Source: Streptomyces sp. YIM 121038 (GTDB lineage Bacteria > Actinomycetota > Actinomycetes > Streptomycetales > Streptomycetaceae). Taken from it: a stretch of DNA of 64,000 bases. Under the pieces are notes generated by a model. That model searched no databases, was not told the origin of the DNA, and worked only from the letters and a program-made list of their open reading frames with translations. Both the position numbers and the translations under genes were made by a program. The DNA lies in assembly GCF_006088715.1 (NCBI RefSeq), contig NZ_CP030771.1, positions 9,236,001-9,300,000 of the forward strand. Direction: 5' to 3'. Below, piece by piece: positions 57,401-64,000 of the stretch (its first letter is position 1; each line of letters opens with the position of its first letter).

Positions 57401-58379
57401 CGACGAGGTCCTCGCGGCCGATCTGGCCGAGCCGTTCGACCTGGCCGAAGGGCCGCTCGTCCGCCTCACCGTGATCCGGCGCGGCCCCGACCTCGCGGAC
57501 CTGGTCCTGACCACCCATCACGTCCTCTCCGACGGCTGGTCGGCCCCGCGCATCCTGACCGAGCTGTTCGCCCTGTACGCCGCCCGCGTCCGGGGCGAGG
57601 AGCCGGACCTGCCCGCTCCCGTGCCGTTCGGCACCTATCTGCGCTGGCGCGCGGAGCACGAGCCCGACCTCGACGTCTGGGCCGCGGAGCTGGACGGCCT
57701 GCCCGAGGGCGACCACCTGGGCGGCGGCGAGCCGGGCCCGGCCTGGCAGGAGCCCACGCTCATCACGTTCGACGCGCCCCTGGTGGCCGGCCTCGCCCGG
57801 CTCGCCGCGCACCGCGGCCTGACCCAGAACACGCTGGTGCAGGGCGCGTGGGCGGTGCTCATCGCCCGGCGCTCCGGGCGCGCGGACGTCTGCTTCGGCG
57901 CCATGGTCGCCTGCCGTCCCCCGGAGCTCGAAGGGGTCGAGGAGATCATCGGTCTGCTCGCCAACACCGTGCCCGTCCGCGCCCGGCTCGACGGCACGCT
58001 CGCCGCGACGCTCACCGACCTCCAGGCCCGGCAGCGGGCCCTGGTCGAGCACCAGCACGTCGCCCTGACCGACCTGGAGCGGCTGACCGGACGCCACCGC
58101 CTCTTCGACAGCCTCGTGGTGTTCGAGAACTATCCCGTCGACCCCGACCGGCTGCGCGAACCCGCCCCCGGCCTCACGGTCGTCGGCACCCGCTTCCGCG
58201 AGGCCACCCACCACCCGGTGACCCTGACGGTCATGCCGGACGGCGACGGATGGACGGGCGTGCTCGCCCCCCGCGCCGGAGTGGACGCCGACGGCCTCGC
58301 CGACGAACTCCTCGACCTGCTGCGCACCTTGGGCGACCACCTCGACACCGACGTACGCGACCTCCTGGAGCACCGATGA
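48414..58379 (+). CDS. Nonribosomal peptide synthetase C-A-T-E-C-A-T-E-C
   Basis: A 3321-residue two-module synthetase plus a final condensation domain. By motif: C1 (HHLVFDG at 148), A1 ([11 protein letters not shown] from 607), T1 (Ser986), E1 ([11 protein letters not shown] at 1157), C2 (HHALLDG at 1608), A2 ([10 protein letters not shown] from about 2073), T2 (Ser2452), E2 ([11 protein letters not shown] at 2627), C3 (HHVLSDG at 3035). There is no thioesterase or reductase, so C3 probably releases the product onto an amine or alcohol. By-eye specificity residues: A1 D-S-D-D-V-G-I-V-D (acidic pocket, Arg/basic-like), A2 D-V-W-N-V-G-A-I-N (Thr/Ser-like). Both residues should be D-configured. 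C1 probably takes the aryl group from the free carrier protein. TTG start with AAGGAG. Confidence 0.93.
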   Translation: MSTARVSSDGLLDLTRAQLGIWNAQRLEPDSPYYVVGDVVEISGDAPVDVDALAEAVRATTEEAETLRLRVRETPDGPRQSVSDEPVRAPEVIDVSGEADPAAAAAALVDAERARTGETCRGMVERTLYSRAVIKLSDREVWYTQLGHHLVFDGYTAAMLARRTAARYTALVRGTEPPGSTFGSFADLVAADRAYRDGDRAADDRAYWVERFTPLPDLGAADTAAGPPERTLTARAVVPAGQVARLRAFADEAGVTWGEALIAGYAAFLHRMLGRTDVVFALPLMCRTGSTELRTPAMAVNVLPLRVTVRPADDLGTLSRAVAAAMKEMREHQRYRGEDLPRDLGVPGAGALLHGRGINLKAFDLTLDFAGSTGVMRNVAGGPPEDMGLSVLPTRDGGLLLGFEVDARTNDQAAVDGKLTGLRTLLAGLTDGLPVGRIALTDDVGRLLADWAPPALPGTPVDVPTALTAMAAAEPAHTALVCGAEHLTAGDLAGRVHRVARALRARGIGPDDLVALALPRSADLVVALLAVLDAGAAFQPLDAAHPAERLRELIDDTRPALVLTNGTLDGLPWTTLLQEAAELSDAPLGDDELAAPRHPEHLAYVIHTSGSTGRPKGVLGRAGGLAALLHHQRATVVAEAEGAAGRRLRVAHTYSFAFDSAFDHLVWLLCGHTLHVYDAETARDADALLAAYARDGIDVVDTTPSMAAPLVDGGLLDLRPTLLVLGGEATPPALWRRVAASGVTARNIYGPTEATVDATTARITGEEPTIGHPLAGTRILLLDRALQPVPHGTVGELYLAGPHLARGYLGRPAASAERFVADPFGAPGQRLYRTGDQGRWVPGRGLEYLGRGDGQLKIRGHRVETGEVEAALGAVPGVTAAAATVRSSRLVGYVVSAKATGDAVRAHLAERLPEHMVPAAVVVLDALPVTPNGKLDRAALPAPAATGGGREPRTERERLLCAVLAEVFDAERVGVDDDFFALGGDSITAITVSSRLRAKGFELRPRDLLARRSFAALAASAAAVDDGARTTDEPTGPVPAPPIVRGLLDPHPDVDTVAGYAQWTALRVDGLAHKDLARGVQTVLDHHDALRLRADDALEVLPRGAVRAVANEVHGEDVTALAERLAGELDPRSGDLLRATLVRTGDGTPDRLVVVVHHLAMDGVSWRVLLPDLHTACTGGALAPVGASWRRHATVLAEQGASGARRAELDHWRTALDAAPRLGARPLDQRRDTVATAHRSVTVASPDTTDALLTTLPAAYRAGVDEVLLAALVLALRTWGVSGDAVTVTMEGHGREHLDLARTVGWFTSEYPVRVPASDDVGRLLRAAKEARRSVPDGGVGYGVLRHLDPEAGPELAATPPPDVLLNYLGRFAQLTGTGWRLPERDAFAVTEPGGKALEQVLALNCFVHEEGAPRLAVEWTAATEVLPADAVTALQTAWAAALDALAVHARHTTGGLTPSDLPYVDLDQDAIDALERTGRVADVLPATPLQLGLSFHTLVREERDTDVYVVQAVTTLVGDLDPDRMAEAARELLRRHPALRAYLGTAGDDVVQVIPADVALDWRQDDRFEAAARAELQRPFDPARPPLIRFLLSRVGPHEHKLVITNHHALLDGWSMPLVGRTLLAIYAELGGGPAAPSAPPLSEYFRWLAGRDHEASLAAWRTALDGVDDATRLAPASTVTGVERPGRVSVDLGREFSDRLRAFARAQGVTLTTVLQTAWGLLLGRLTGRRDVVFGCPVSGRPAEVEGVESMIGQLGTTVPVRVAHHQDRTARDLMADVHAQSVALADHHHVGLPAIQRAVGVGELFDTMLVMENFPLSSRGRTPLAPGLDLAGVDITDATHYALTVIVIPDDALTIGLGYQPSAFAESTVRDYGRWLLNLLREIVADPARPAVRLPALDPEERQRMLRTGTEVVPAKARGHWLEEFAAWVRHKPDAEALVCRDRSLSYAELDRAANRLAHALIARGVRPQDPVAVLLGRDVEMTVALFGVAKAGAVYVPLDPSYPRERLAYMLDDIAPAAAVTTGAELPAARDVPVLRLDDPATLAAAPDTDPAEARARLTDDALAYVIYTSGTTGRPKGVGVTHRGVPDLIALQEEVVGVTEHDRYLHFASTSFDVAFWQTMVPLLSGGTSVIAPEEVRVPGDELLDYIVEHRVTGVNLLPSFLAAMPDDRTVDPDVFFVVGAERLDPELARRWGTGRKALFNAYGPTEVTINSVTWHYEADDPGPLPIGRPDPHVRAYVLDGGLQPVGVGVTGELYLGGPSVARGYLGRPGLTSERFVADPFGAPGQRMYRTGDLVRWRPDGQLVFLGRVDHQVKVRGFRVELGEIESTLTRHPDVRASAVIVREDRLVGYVIPTDGADLDTEEVRAYLAGELPDHMVPTAFVELDRLPLSPSGKLDATALPAPETAAAARRAPATEAEAVLLRVFQDVLGTEDIGPDDAFFAIGGDSIVSLQVVSRARRKGVGLTARDVFEGETVAGIAARARALDDAAGPVTGDAPLTPIMRDLLRRAGTAADGFCQWVEICVPPGGDEATWHAALDALLARHDVLRARLVADALRIPQAGAVSAADVLTCVRTDDEPRALVDAHIAGVRGAVDPRTGPLLRALWVDAGSERPGRLVLVAHHLVVDGVSWRVLLDDVRHAYSGGALARHGQSFLAWARSLRDADRGAELPHWQGMTATPALTGPLDPARDTVATAAHHEIRLAADTTRALITTLPAAHRSTPDAVLLTALAQAVHAWRGTPEVLVALESHGRPTRVDLSGTVGWFTAVHPMRLDARDDVQAVRERLRAQGDGLGHGILTAAGLLDPATPEVAWNYLGQFPGAPTEETPWRPAPDADPLGSGGTGELPLPHSLMVNALVRDDALGVRITWPSALFTAAEIEELAEHLRAALHRAAAAPEVSALTGDRPVAEVQPLTPLQEVMLRHARTEHPDPYTVQSTFTLAGPLDVEALRAAGSALLARHPNLGAVFPADLAVIPQAPRPDFRVSDGPADEVLAADLAEPFDLAEGPLVRLTVIRRGPDLADLVLTTHHVLSDGWSAPRILTELFALYAARVRGEEPDLPAPVPFGTYLRWRAEHEPDLDVWAAELDGLPEGDHLGGGEPGPAWQEPTLITFDAPLVAGLARLAAHRGLTQNTLVQGAWAVLIARRSGRADVCFGAMVACRPPELEGVEEIIGLLANTVPVRARLDGTLAATLTDLQARQRALVEHQHVALTDLERLTGRHRLFDSLVVFENYPVDPDRLREPAPGLTVVGTRFREATHHPVTLTVMPDGDGWTGVLAPRAGVDADGLADELLDLLRTLGDHLDTDVRDLLEHR

Positions 58380-59776
58380 GCGAGAAGGCCGCACCGCCGC
58401 CCGCGCGGGTCGACGCCGACCTGCTGCGCATCGCGTTCATCCTGGTGCTCGGCACGTTCATGGCCACGGTGGACGCCACGATCGTCAGCGTCGGCATCGA
58501 CACCCTGTCCGCGGAGTTCGGCGCGTCGGTCACCGAGATCCAGTGGGTCTCCACCGCCTATCTGCTCGCCGTGGTGGCCGCCGTGCCCGCGTCCGGCTGG
58601 CTGGCGGGGCGGTTCGGCGGCCGCCGGACGTGGCTCGCCGCCATCGGCGTGTTCCTGCTCGGCTCGGCGCTGTGCGCGCTCGCCTGGTCGGCGACCAGCC
58701 TCATCGCGTTCCGGGTGGTCCAGGGCCTCGGCGGCGGGATGCTGCCCGCCACCGGGCAGGCGCTGCTCGCCCGGATCGCGGGACGGGAGCGCACCGGCCG
58801 GGTGATCAGCGTCGTCTCGGTCGTGCCGCTCCTGTCCCCGGTCCTCGGCCCGCTGGTCGGCGGCTCCCTCCTCGGCGTCGCGTCCTGGCCCTGGCTGTTC
58901 CTGGTGAACCTGCCGATCGGCGCGGCGGCGGTGCTCCTCGCCCGCCGCCACGTGCCCGAGGTGCCGCCGTCGCCCCGGCGGACGGCGTTCGACCTGCGCG
59001 GCGCGGCGCTGCTCTCGCCCGGCCTCGCCGTGCTGGTCTTCGGCCTCACCGAGGTCGCCCACGGCCGTGCCCTGCCCGCCGTGCTCGGCGTCCTCGCGGG
59101 CCTGGCCATGCTCGTCGCGTTCACGGTGCACGGGCTGCGCACGAGCCGCACCCCGCTGGTCGACCCGCGCCTTTTCACCCGGCCGCCGTTCGGCGCCGCC
59201 GCCCTCGCGCTGCTCGTCCTGGGCGCGTCGGTGTTCGGCACGATGTTCCTGCTGCCGCTGTACTTCCAGACGGGGCGCGGCCTCTCGCCGTGGGAGGCCG
59301 GGCTGCTGCTCGCCCCCCAGGGCCTGGGCGCGGCGGCCGGATCGGTCCTCGTCAACCGCACCATCGACAAGGTCGCGCCCCGGACCCTGGTGCTCACGGG
59401 CATCGCACTGATCGTCGCGGGCACGGTCCCGTTCACCCAACTCGGCCACGAGCCGCCGGACCTCGTGATCGCCGCCGCCCTCACCGTGCGCGGCGTAGGC
59501 ATGGCCATGATCGGCGCGCCGGTGATGAACATCGTCTACAGCCGCATCGAACCCGAGCACCTCCCGCGCGCCTCCGGAGCGCTCAACCTGCTCAACACCG
59601 TGGGCGGTTCGCTCGGCACCGCCGTCCTCGCGGTGGTCCTGCAGAACCGGCTCTCCGCCCGCGACGCCGACGTCTCCTGGGCCTTCGGCGACACCTTCTG
59701 GTGGGTGCTCGGCTTCTGCCTGTGCGCCGCCGCGGGGGCCACGCGCCTGCCCCGCACCCACGCCGGGAAGCCCTGA
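58376..59776 (+). CDS. DHA2-type MFS exporter, probable siderophore export
   Basis: A 466-residue major facilitator of the 14-segment EmrB/QacA class: [52 protein letters not shown] and [13 protein letters not shown]. Its ATG overlaps the NRPS stop, so it is the last gene of the siderophore operon and most likely exports the product. It is followed by a hairpin. Confidence 0.9.
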   Translation: MSEKAAPPPARVDADLLRIAFILVLGTFMATVDATIVSVGIDTLSAEFGASVTEIQWVSTAYLLAVVAAVPASGWLAGRFGGRRTWLAAIGVFLLGSALCALAWSATSLIAFRVVQGLGGGMLPATGQALLARIAGRERTGRVISVVSVVPLLSPVLGPLVGGSLLGVASWPWLFLVNLPIGAAAVLLARRHVPEVPPSPRRTAFDLRGAALLSPGLAVLVFGLTEVAHGRALPAVLGVLAGLAMLVAFTVHGLRTSRTPLVDPRLFTRPPFGAAALALLVLGASVFGTMFLLPLYFQTGRGLSPWEAGLLLAPQGLGAAAGSVLVNRTIDKVAPRTLVLTGIALIVAGTVPFTQLGHEPPDLVIAAALTVRGVGMAMIGAPVMNIVYSRIEPEHLPRASGALNLLNTVGGSLGTAVLAVVLQNRLSARDADVSWAFGDTFWWVLGFCLCAAAGATRLPRTHAGKP

Positions 59777-59794
59777 CGCGCTCCCGGATCCCCG

Positions 59795-59824
59795 GCTGGG
59801 CCGCCCGTGCGGGGGCGGCTCAGC
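59795..59824. terminator. Bidirectional terminator after the siderophore operon
   Basis: GCTGGGCCGCCC (59795-59806), 6-base loop, GGGCGGCTCAGC (59813-59824); 11 of 12 positions pair by Watson-Crick rules. It covers the stop codon of the convergent HIT gene. Confidence 0.6.
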
Positions 59825-60296
59825 CCGCGGCCGTCCGCAGCCGCCGGACCAGCGCGGAGACCTCCGCCACCCCGCCCCGCGGCGCGTCCGGCCACTCGTC
59901 GACGCGGCTCCACCAGTACGCGCGCGGAGTGCCCGGGTAGCGCGGAAGGAGGTGCACGTGCAGATGAGGCACGTTGTCGCCGATCACCGCCGCGTACACG
60001 TGCTCGGCGCCACCGGCCTCCCGCAGCGCTCGCGCGGCCCGCGCGCACCAGTGCCCGACGCGCTGGGACTCCGCGTCGGTGAGATCGGCCAACCCGGCGG
60101 CGTGACGGCGCGGTTCGACGAGCAGATGGCCCAAATACACCTCGCCGGACCGGCCGGGGGAGTGGGGCGACAGATGGGAGACCATGACGAGGTCGTCCTC
60201 CCCCACCGGCCCTCCCGGCATGAGTACGTCGCCGCGGTGTGTCCCGCACACCACGCACCGCTGTGGCCTGCCGCCGTCCGTGTCGTCGTCTGCCAT
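59820..60296 (-). CDS. HIT family protein
   Basis: A 158-residue histidine-triad nucleotide hydrolase or transferase. The catalytic motif is NVPHLHVHLLPRYPG, and an N-terminal CVVCGTHRGD looks like the zinc-binding CxxC of many HIT proteins. The ATG at 60296 (MADDDTDGG) is used; an ATG four codons upstream is possible. It overlaps the terminator of the siderophore operon and is probably unrelated to it. Confidence 0.85.
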   Translation of the reverse strand: MADDDTDGGRPQRCVVCGTHRGDVLMPGGPVGEDDLVMVSHLSPHSPGRSGEVYLGHLLVEPRRHAAGLADLTDAESQRVGHWCARAARALREAGGAEHVYAAVIGDNVPHLHVHLLPRYPGTPRAYWWSRVDEWPDAPRGGVAEVSALVRRLRTAAG

Positions 60297-60448
60297 GGCG
60301 AGAAGCATGCCCGCGCGCGGCCGTTTCTTACGCGTTTTTGCCGTTGCTCTGCCGTTGCTGTGCGGCACGCCCCGCATCGTGGTGCTCGCACCCGGGGAAC
60401 ACCGGGGATCCCGGGAGCCCGAGGGGCTTCGAGGCGGAGGAGAGGGCG

Positions 60449-61999
60449 ATGACGTACAAGAGCACGGCGCGGCGCGCGGGTCTGGCGGTGGGCCTGATGG
60501 CGGTGGTGGCCTCGGTCCTTCCGGCCGCGACGGCGACGGCCACCGGCGCCGCGCCGACGAGCGGCCCCACGGCCGCGGCGGCCCCCGGCTGGTGTCCGAC
60601 CGCGCCCGGCCACCGGGTCGACTGCGGCCAGGAGAAGCGCCCCCTGGTGGCGGGCAAGCCCCGGCTCGGCACGGTCAAGGTGAGCTACGCCGTCGTGCGC
60701 CACCGCGGCTCCGGCCCCGCCAAGGGCACCGTCGCCATGAACCCGGGCGGCCCGGGCGAGACCCTGATCGACAAGACCGAGGAGATCACCTGGGCCCTGG
60801 GCGACCTCCTGAAGGACCACGACGTGCTGCTCGTCGACCCGCGCGGCACCGGCAGGTCGCAGCGCGTCCCCTGCGGAGTCACCGACGCCGAGTACCGGTT
60901 CGGCACCCGGGCCCAGCAGCGGGCCGCCGTCGAACGGTGCGGCAAGAACCTCGGGCCCAAGGCCGCCGGGTTCACCTCCGCGGCCACGGCCGACGACATC
61001 GACGCCGTCCGGGCCCGCCTCAAGGTGCGCAAGCTCAGCCTGTACGGCCTGTCGTACGGCACCTACCTGATGCCGGTCTACGCCTCCCGCCACCCCGAGC
61101 ACGTACGCAACATCGTGCTGTCGGGGGCCTACTCCCTCGCCCTCGACACGATGGCGCGGCCCAGCGCCCAGGCGGTCTCGACGACCCTGCGCCGGGTGTG
61201 CCGGCGCAGCGTTCCCGCGGCGTGCGACGGGGAGCGGGCGGTGCGGGACCTCGCCACCACGGCGGCCCGGCTGCGCACCGCGCCGCTGACGATCCCGATC
61301 ACCACCGACCACGGCGTCTACAAGAAGAAGTTCACCGAGGACAAGCTCGCCAACCTGCTGTTCGAGGCGGCCAGCAGCCAGGTCGGCCTCGAACCGCAGA
61401 AGCCCTCGCTGCTCGGCCGGCTGCCGCACGCCCTCAACCGCTTCGTCAAGGGCGACGCCGCGCCGCTGCGCGAGCTGGTGCGCGAGGAGGGCGAGACGGG
61501 CAGCGATCTTGACCAGGCGCCGTACATCGCGGTCGTCTGCAACGACTACCGCAGGGACTGGTCGAAGGACGCGTCGAAGGCCGCGCGGTGGCGCCAGTAC
61601 CGCGCCGCCCTCGCGGCCGTACGCCCCGGTGAGCACGGCGCGTTCAGCGCCAAGGGCTTCACCGAGGGGACCACGGACGCGGGTGACGTGTGCATCGGCT
61701 GGCCGGGCAAGGACACCCCCGACCCGCAGCCGACGAAGCCCGCGCTGCCGGACGTGCCGGTCCTCGTGCTGTCCGGCGACCTCGACTCCAACACGCCCGA
61801 CGCGAGCGGGAAGAAGGCCGCGAAGCAGTTCCGCGACAGCCGCTTCTACTCGGCCCGCAACATGGGCCACGTGCCCGAGCTCGAGCTGAGCGGCTGCGTC
61901 GTGGGCGTCTCCTCGACGTTCATCCGCTCCAACACCCCGGGGGACACCTCCTGCCTGCGGTCGCTCCCGCCGATCGCGGTCACTCCGGTACGCGGCTGA
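60449..61999 (+). CDS. Secreted tripeptidyl-aminopeptidase-like alpha/beta hydrolase
   Basis: A 516-residue exported serine peptidase of the SlpD/SlpE/Tap type. The N-terminus is a signal peptide (RRAGLAVGLMAVVASVLPAATATA). The mature part has MNPGGPGE (oxyanion region), VDPRGTGRS, the nucleophile in LYGLSYGTYL (GLSYG), the acid region in VPVLVLSGDLDSNTP and the His in NMGHVPE. Cysteines near WCPTAPGHRVDCG and SCLRS suggest disulfides. These enzymes cut N-terminal tripeptides outside the cell. ATG 60449 has GGAGGAG upstream. The 3' end overlaps the next gene by 20 bases. Confidence 0.87.
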   Translation: MTYKSTARRAGLAVGLMAVVASVLPAATATATGAAPTSGPTAAAAPGWCPTAPGHRVDCGQEKRPLVAGKPRLGTVKVSYAVVRHRGSGPAKGTVAMNPGGPGETLIDKTEEITWALGDLLKDHDVLLVDPRGTGRSQRVPCGVTDAEYRFGTRAQQRAAVERCGKNLGPKAAGFTSAATADDIDAVRARLKVRKLSLYGLSYGTYLMPVYASRHPEHVRNIVLSGAYSLALDTMARPSAQAVSTTLRRVCRRSVPAACDGERAVRDLATTAARLRTAPLTIPITTDHGVYKKKFTEDKLANLLFEAASSQVGLEPQKPSLLGRLPHALNRFVKGDAAPLRELVREEGETGSDLDQAPYIAVVCNDYRRDWSKDASKAARWRQYRAALAAVRPGEHGAFSAKGFTEGTTDAGDVCIGWPGKDTPDPQPTKPALPDVPVLVLSGDLDSNTPDASGKKAAKQFRDSRFYSARNMGHVPELELSGCVVGVSSTFIRSNTPGDTSCLRSLPPIAVTPVRG

Positions 62000-62495
62000 C
62001 GCCGTCGGCCGGGCCCGCGGCCGCGGTCGGCCAGAACGTGTGGAAGGCGAAGCGGAGATGCCCCTCGGGGGTGCGGTGCAGCGCGAGGTCGTGGTCGTCG
62101 GCCTCGCGCTGCTCCTGTGGGTGGGGGGACACCGGCAGGGGCTGTTCCTGGTCGGCGGGGGTCGCGGGCAGCCAGGCGGGCTGGCCGCTGGGGCTGGTGC
62201 CCGCGTAGTCGGTGATGGTCAGGGTGACGCCGTCCGGGTCGGTGCGCACCCACAGGCGGCAGCGCGGCCGTTCGCTGTGGCCCGTCACGTAGTCGGCGCC
62301 GAACCGGGCCACCTCCGCCGCGCGCCGTGCGAGCACCGGCGGGGCGCCGATCGCGGTGAGCAGACACTGGGCGGCCTCGCCCAGGAGCATCCGGGTGCGG
62401 GGCGCGCGGCTGACCTCGACGGCGAGGCACAGCCTCGGGAGTCGAGCGTCCGGGGCGCGGCGCGGGTCCACGGGACGGTGGACGGCGCTCGGCAT
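61980..62495 (-). CDS. HATPase-like protein, degenerate
   Basis: A 171-residue protein whose layout resembles Streptomyces anti-sigma-type ATP-binding proteins: ARRAAEVARFGADYVTGHSE stands where the N-box would be, followed by CRLWVRTDPDGVTLTITDYAG. The N-box asparagine and the G-box are not recognisable, so ATP binding is doubtful. The ATG at 62495 has GGAGGG upstream. Its 3' end is convergent with the peptidase gene. Confidence 0.5.
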   Translation of the reverse strand: MPSAVHRPVDPRRAPDARLPRLCLAVEVSRAPRTRMLLGEAAQCLLTAIGAPPVLARRAAEVARFGADYVTGHSERPRCRLWVRTDPDGVTLTITDYAGTSPSGQPAWLPATPADQEQPLPVSPHPQEQREADDHDLALHRTPEGHLRFAFHTFWPTAAAGPADGVSRVPE

Positions 62496-62769
62496 ACCAG
62501 CCCTCCAGCTACGGTGCCGGGAGAGAGGCCGTGAGGGACTCGCCTGCCCGCACGCGGCCTGGCCTCTCCAACGATGGCCGGGGTCTGGGACCACGAGGAA
62601 CTTACGGCGTGCGGTGCGCGGATCCTAGGCCGACCTCGGCCAACCTGCGCCGAGCAGGGACAACGCCGTACGAGATACGCGCGATGGACGATCCGGCCCG
62701 CCACGAATCGAATGAACTTTCGTCATGGGGGAGCGGCCCCGCCCGCAGACGCCGGTACCGGACCCCGTG

Positions 62770-64000
62770 TCACTCCTCGCCCCGCCGCGGCCCCGGCGAG
62801 CCGATCAGCGTGAACGCGGCCCAGATCTCCGGGGCCCGCCACGTGCGCCGCGTCATGAGGACCGCGCGGCGCAGGGCCTCGGCGGGGTCGTCGGTCCGTG
62901 CCAGCTCCTGGTGGAAGCAGACCAGCGCGTCATGGGTCGGCTCCTCGGGGACCTCCCAGAGCGTGGCGACGACCGTGGAGACACCCGCGATGAGGAAGGT
63001 GCGGGCCAGGCCGAGCACGCCGTCGGCGGTGACCAGGCCCTGGCCGGTGGCACAGCACCCCAGGACGGCGATCCTGGCCCGGGTCGGGGTGCTGGCCAGC
63101 AGGGTGCTGGTGAGCTGACCGTGCTCGGCCCCCGCAGGTGTCAGGGCGATGCAGCCGGGGAGCTGGTCGAGCCGCAGCCGCGCGTCGAGCACGGCGTGGC
63201 AGGAGAAGTGCAGCAGGTCCGCGGAGCCCATCCGGTCGAGCACGGCCGGTACGGTCGCCGCCGGTCCCGCCAGGGCGGAGGCCCGGTGCACCCGGGCGAC
63301 GGCCCGCGCGGTCTCCAGCGTCAGCGGCAGATCGGACAGCGGCAGCAGACGCCCGTCCGGAGTCGGCACCACCGCGTTCCGCACGCCGCCCACCACGAGC
63401 GCCCCGGAACTCCCGGCCGCGGCCTCGCCGCGCCACACGTCCTCGTGGGCGATCAGCTCCAGGGCGTGCAGCGACGGCACCATGGTGAGGGAGCACCGGC
63501 TCACCAGCGGTTCCCCCGCGACGGGCAGCGCGGCGAAGGGCACCGACCACAGCCCCCGCTGCGGCACGATGACCAGGCGCGCGTCCGGCCCCGACGGCAA
63601 CAGGTGCGCGACCTTCCCGAGGAGCGCGTCGGACCACCCCGCCATGAGCGCGTCGTCACCCACCTGGCGCTCCAACTGCCGTACGGCCTCGAGGAAGTCC
63701 ACCGGCCGCGCCTCGTCCAGGCGGTCGTCGTCGGACACCTCGCGCTGCACCTCGTGGTGGACGCCGCCGTCGGGAGTCACCACCCACATGTGGATCTCCC
63801 GCAGGAGCGGGGCCTGCCCGCTGACGGCCTCGATCTCGAAGTGCGGGGCGTACACGAGCAGCGTGGCCCCCATGCGGCGGGCCAGGCGCCGCATCCGCTC
63901 ACTGCCCGGCGGCTCCGCGGGCACCTGGGCCCTGGCGGGCCGGGCCGCGCGGATGCGCTCGCTCAAGGGTCCCGAGCGTCCCCGCTCGGCGGCCTCCAGC
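62770..64000 (-). CDS. CHAT domain protease, cut by the right edge
   Basis: At least 410 residues; the N-terminal part lies outside the window, since the frame is open to its edge (LEAAERGRSGPLSERI). The CHAT (caspase-like) domain shows ARLVIVPQRGLWSVPFAALP, the catalytic His in LLHFSCHAVLD and the catalytic Cys in IAVLGCCATGQG, then GVLGLARTFLIAGVSTVVATLWEVPEE. In actinobacteria CHAT proteins often follow TPR repeats and take part in conflict or programmed cell death systems. A TTG at 63966 could be mistaken for the start. The 274 bases between this stop and the preceding gene show no further feature. Confidence 0.85.
   Translation of the reverse strand, partial: LEAAERGRSGPLSERIRAARPARAQVPAEPPGSERMRRLARRMGATLLVYAPHFEIEAVSGQAPLLREIHMWVVTPDGGVHHEVQREVSDDDRLDEARPVDFLEAVRQLERQVGDDALMAGWSDALLGKVAHLLPSGPDARLVIVPQRGLWSVPFAALPVAGEPLVSRCSLTMVPSLHALELIAHEDVWRGEAAAGSSGALVVGGVRNAVVPTPDGRLLPLSDLPLTLETARAVARVHRASALAGPAATVPAVLDRMGSADLLHFSCHAVLDARLRLDQLPGCIALTPAGAEHGQLTSTLLASTPTRARIAVLGCCATGQGLVTADGVLGLARTFLIAGVSTVVATLWEVPEEPTHDALVCFHQELARTDDPAEALRRAVLMTRRTWRAPEIWAAFTLIGSPGPRRGEE

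Noticed and set aside
48801..58394. A 3197-residue open frame on the minus strand opposite the NRPS
   Set aside because: It has no recognisable domains and is full of Gly, Ala, Arg and Val runs. The plus strand gives a complete NRPS with all motifs. Long antisense frames are normal at this G+C content.

Overview
The window is chromosomal DNA of a Streptomyces-type actinomycete. The G+C content is very high (codon third positions are almost all G or C), GTG and TTG starts are frequent, and genes are chained by ATGA or GTGA overlaps. Typical actinobacterial genes are present (opcA, a PknG-type kinase, a LAL regulator, an IdeR/DmdR1-type iron box). No tRNA, rRNA, CRISPR array, insertion sequence or replication origin was seen. 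Both window edges cut genes.

Layout. (1) 1-11235: an uncharacterised, probably biosynthetic cluster. It holds a large LuxR (LAL) regulator, an MFS exporter, a small pyruvoyl AdoMet decarboxylase, a SPASM-like radical SAM enzyme with an odd CX4CX2C motif, a B12-type radical SAM enzyme, an SDR-like protein, an amino-acid ABC binding lipoprotein and permease with no ATPase, and a FemAB/GNAT-like acyltransferase. From the first radical SAM gene to 11235 all genes overlap. (2) 11232-19395: a signalling island with a trypco2 protein (minus strand) facing a trypsin-like protease, PknG-type kinase, vWA protein, membrane protein and membrane-anchored binding protein. It resembles the mycobacterial glnX-glnH-pknG sensor with protease and vWA modules added. 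(3) 19476-20770: an acyl-CoA dehydrogenase behind a perfect KstR-type motif. (4) 20790-30189: an AraC regulator divergent from a pentose-phosphate/glycolysis operon (tkt-tal-zwf-opcA-pgi-gnd) that lacks 6-phosphogluconolactonase and ends in two strong hairpins. (5) 30454-42667: mixed genes, namely a nucleotidyltransferase, FG-GAP and crystallin-like secreted proteins, an ArsR-SRPBCC fusion with its own operator, an MpaB-type oxygenase overlapping a TPR Ser/Thr kinase, a carotenoid-desaturase-like flavoprotein, a TetR regulator, and a hemerythrin/ferritin-like pair. (6) 42836-59776: an iron-box-controlled catecholate-type siderophore locus with a free-standing aryl carrier protein, siderophore-interacting reductase, complete FecBCCD-E-type importer, a 3321-residue NRPS (C-A-T-E-C-A-T-E-C, no thioesterase) and an MFS exporter. 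Genes that make or activate the aryl acid are absent from the window. (7) 59820-64000: a HIT protein, a secreted tripeptidyl-peptidase-like hydrolase, a degenerate HATPase-like protein and a CHAT protease cut by the right edge.

The strongest candidates for undescribed biology are the radical SAM/AdoMet decarboxylase cluster at the left, the protease-kinase-vWA sensor island beside it, and the siderophore NRPS with a terminal condensation domain. All function calls come from reading translated sequence and motifs by eye. No database search was run.
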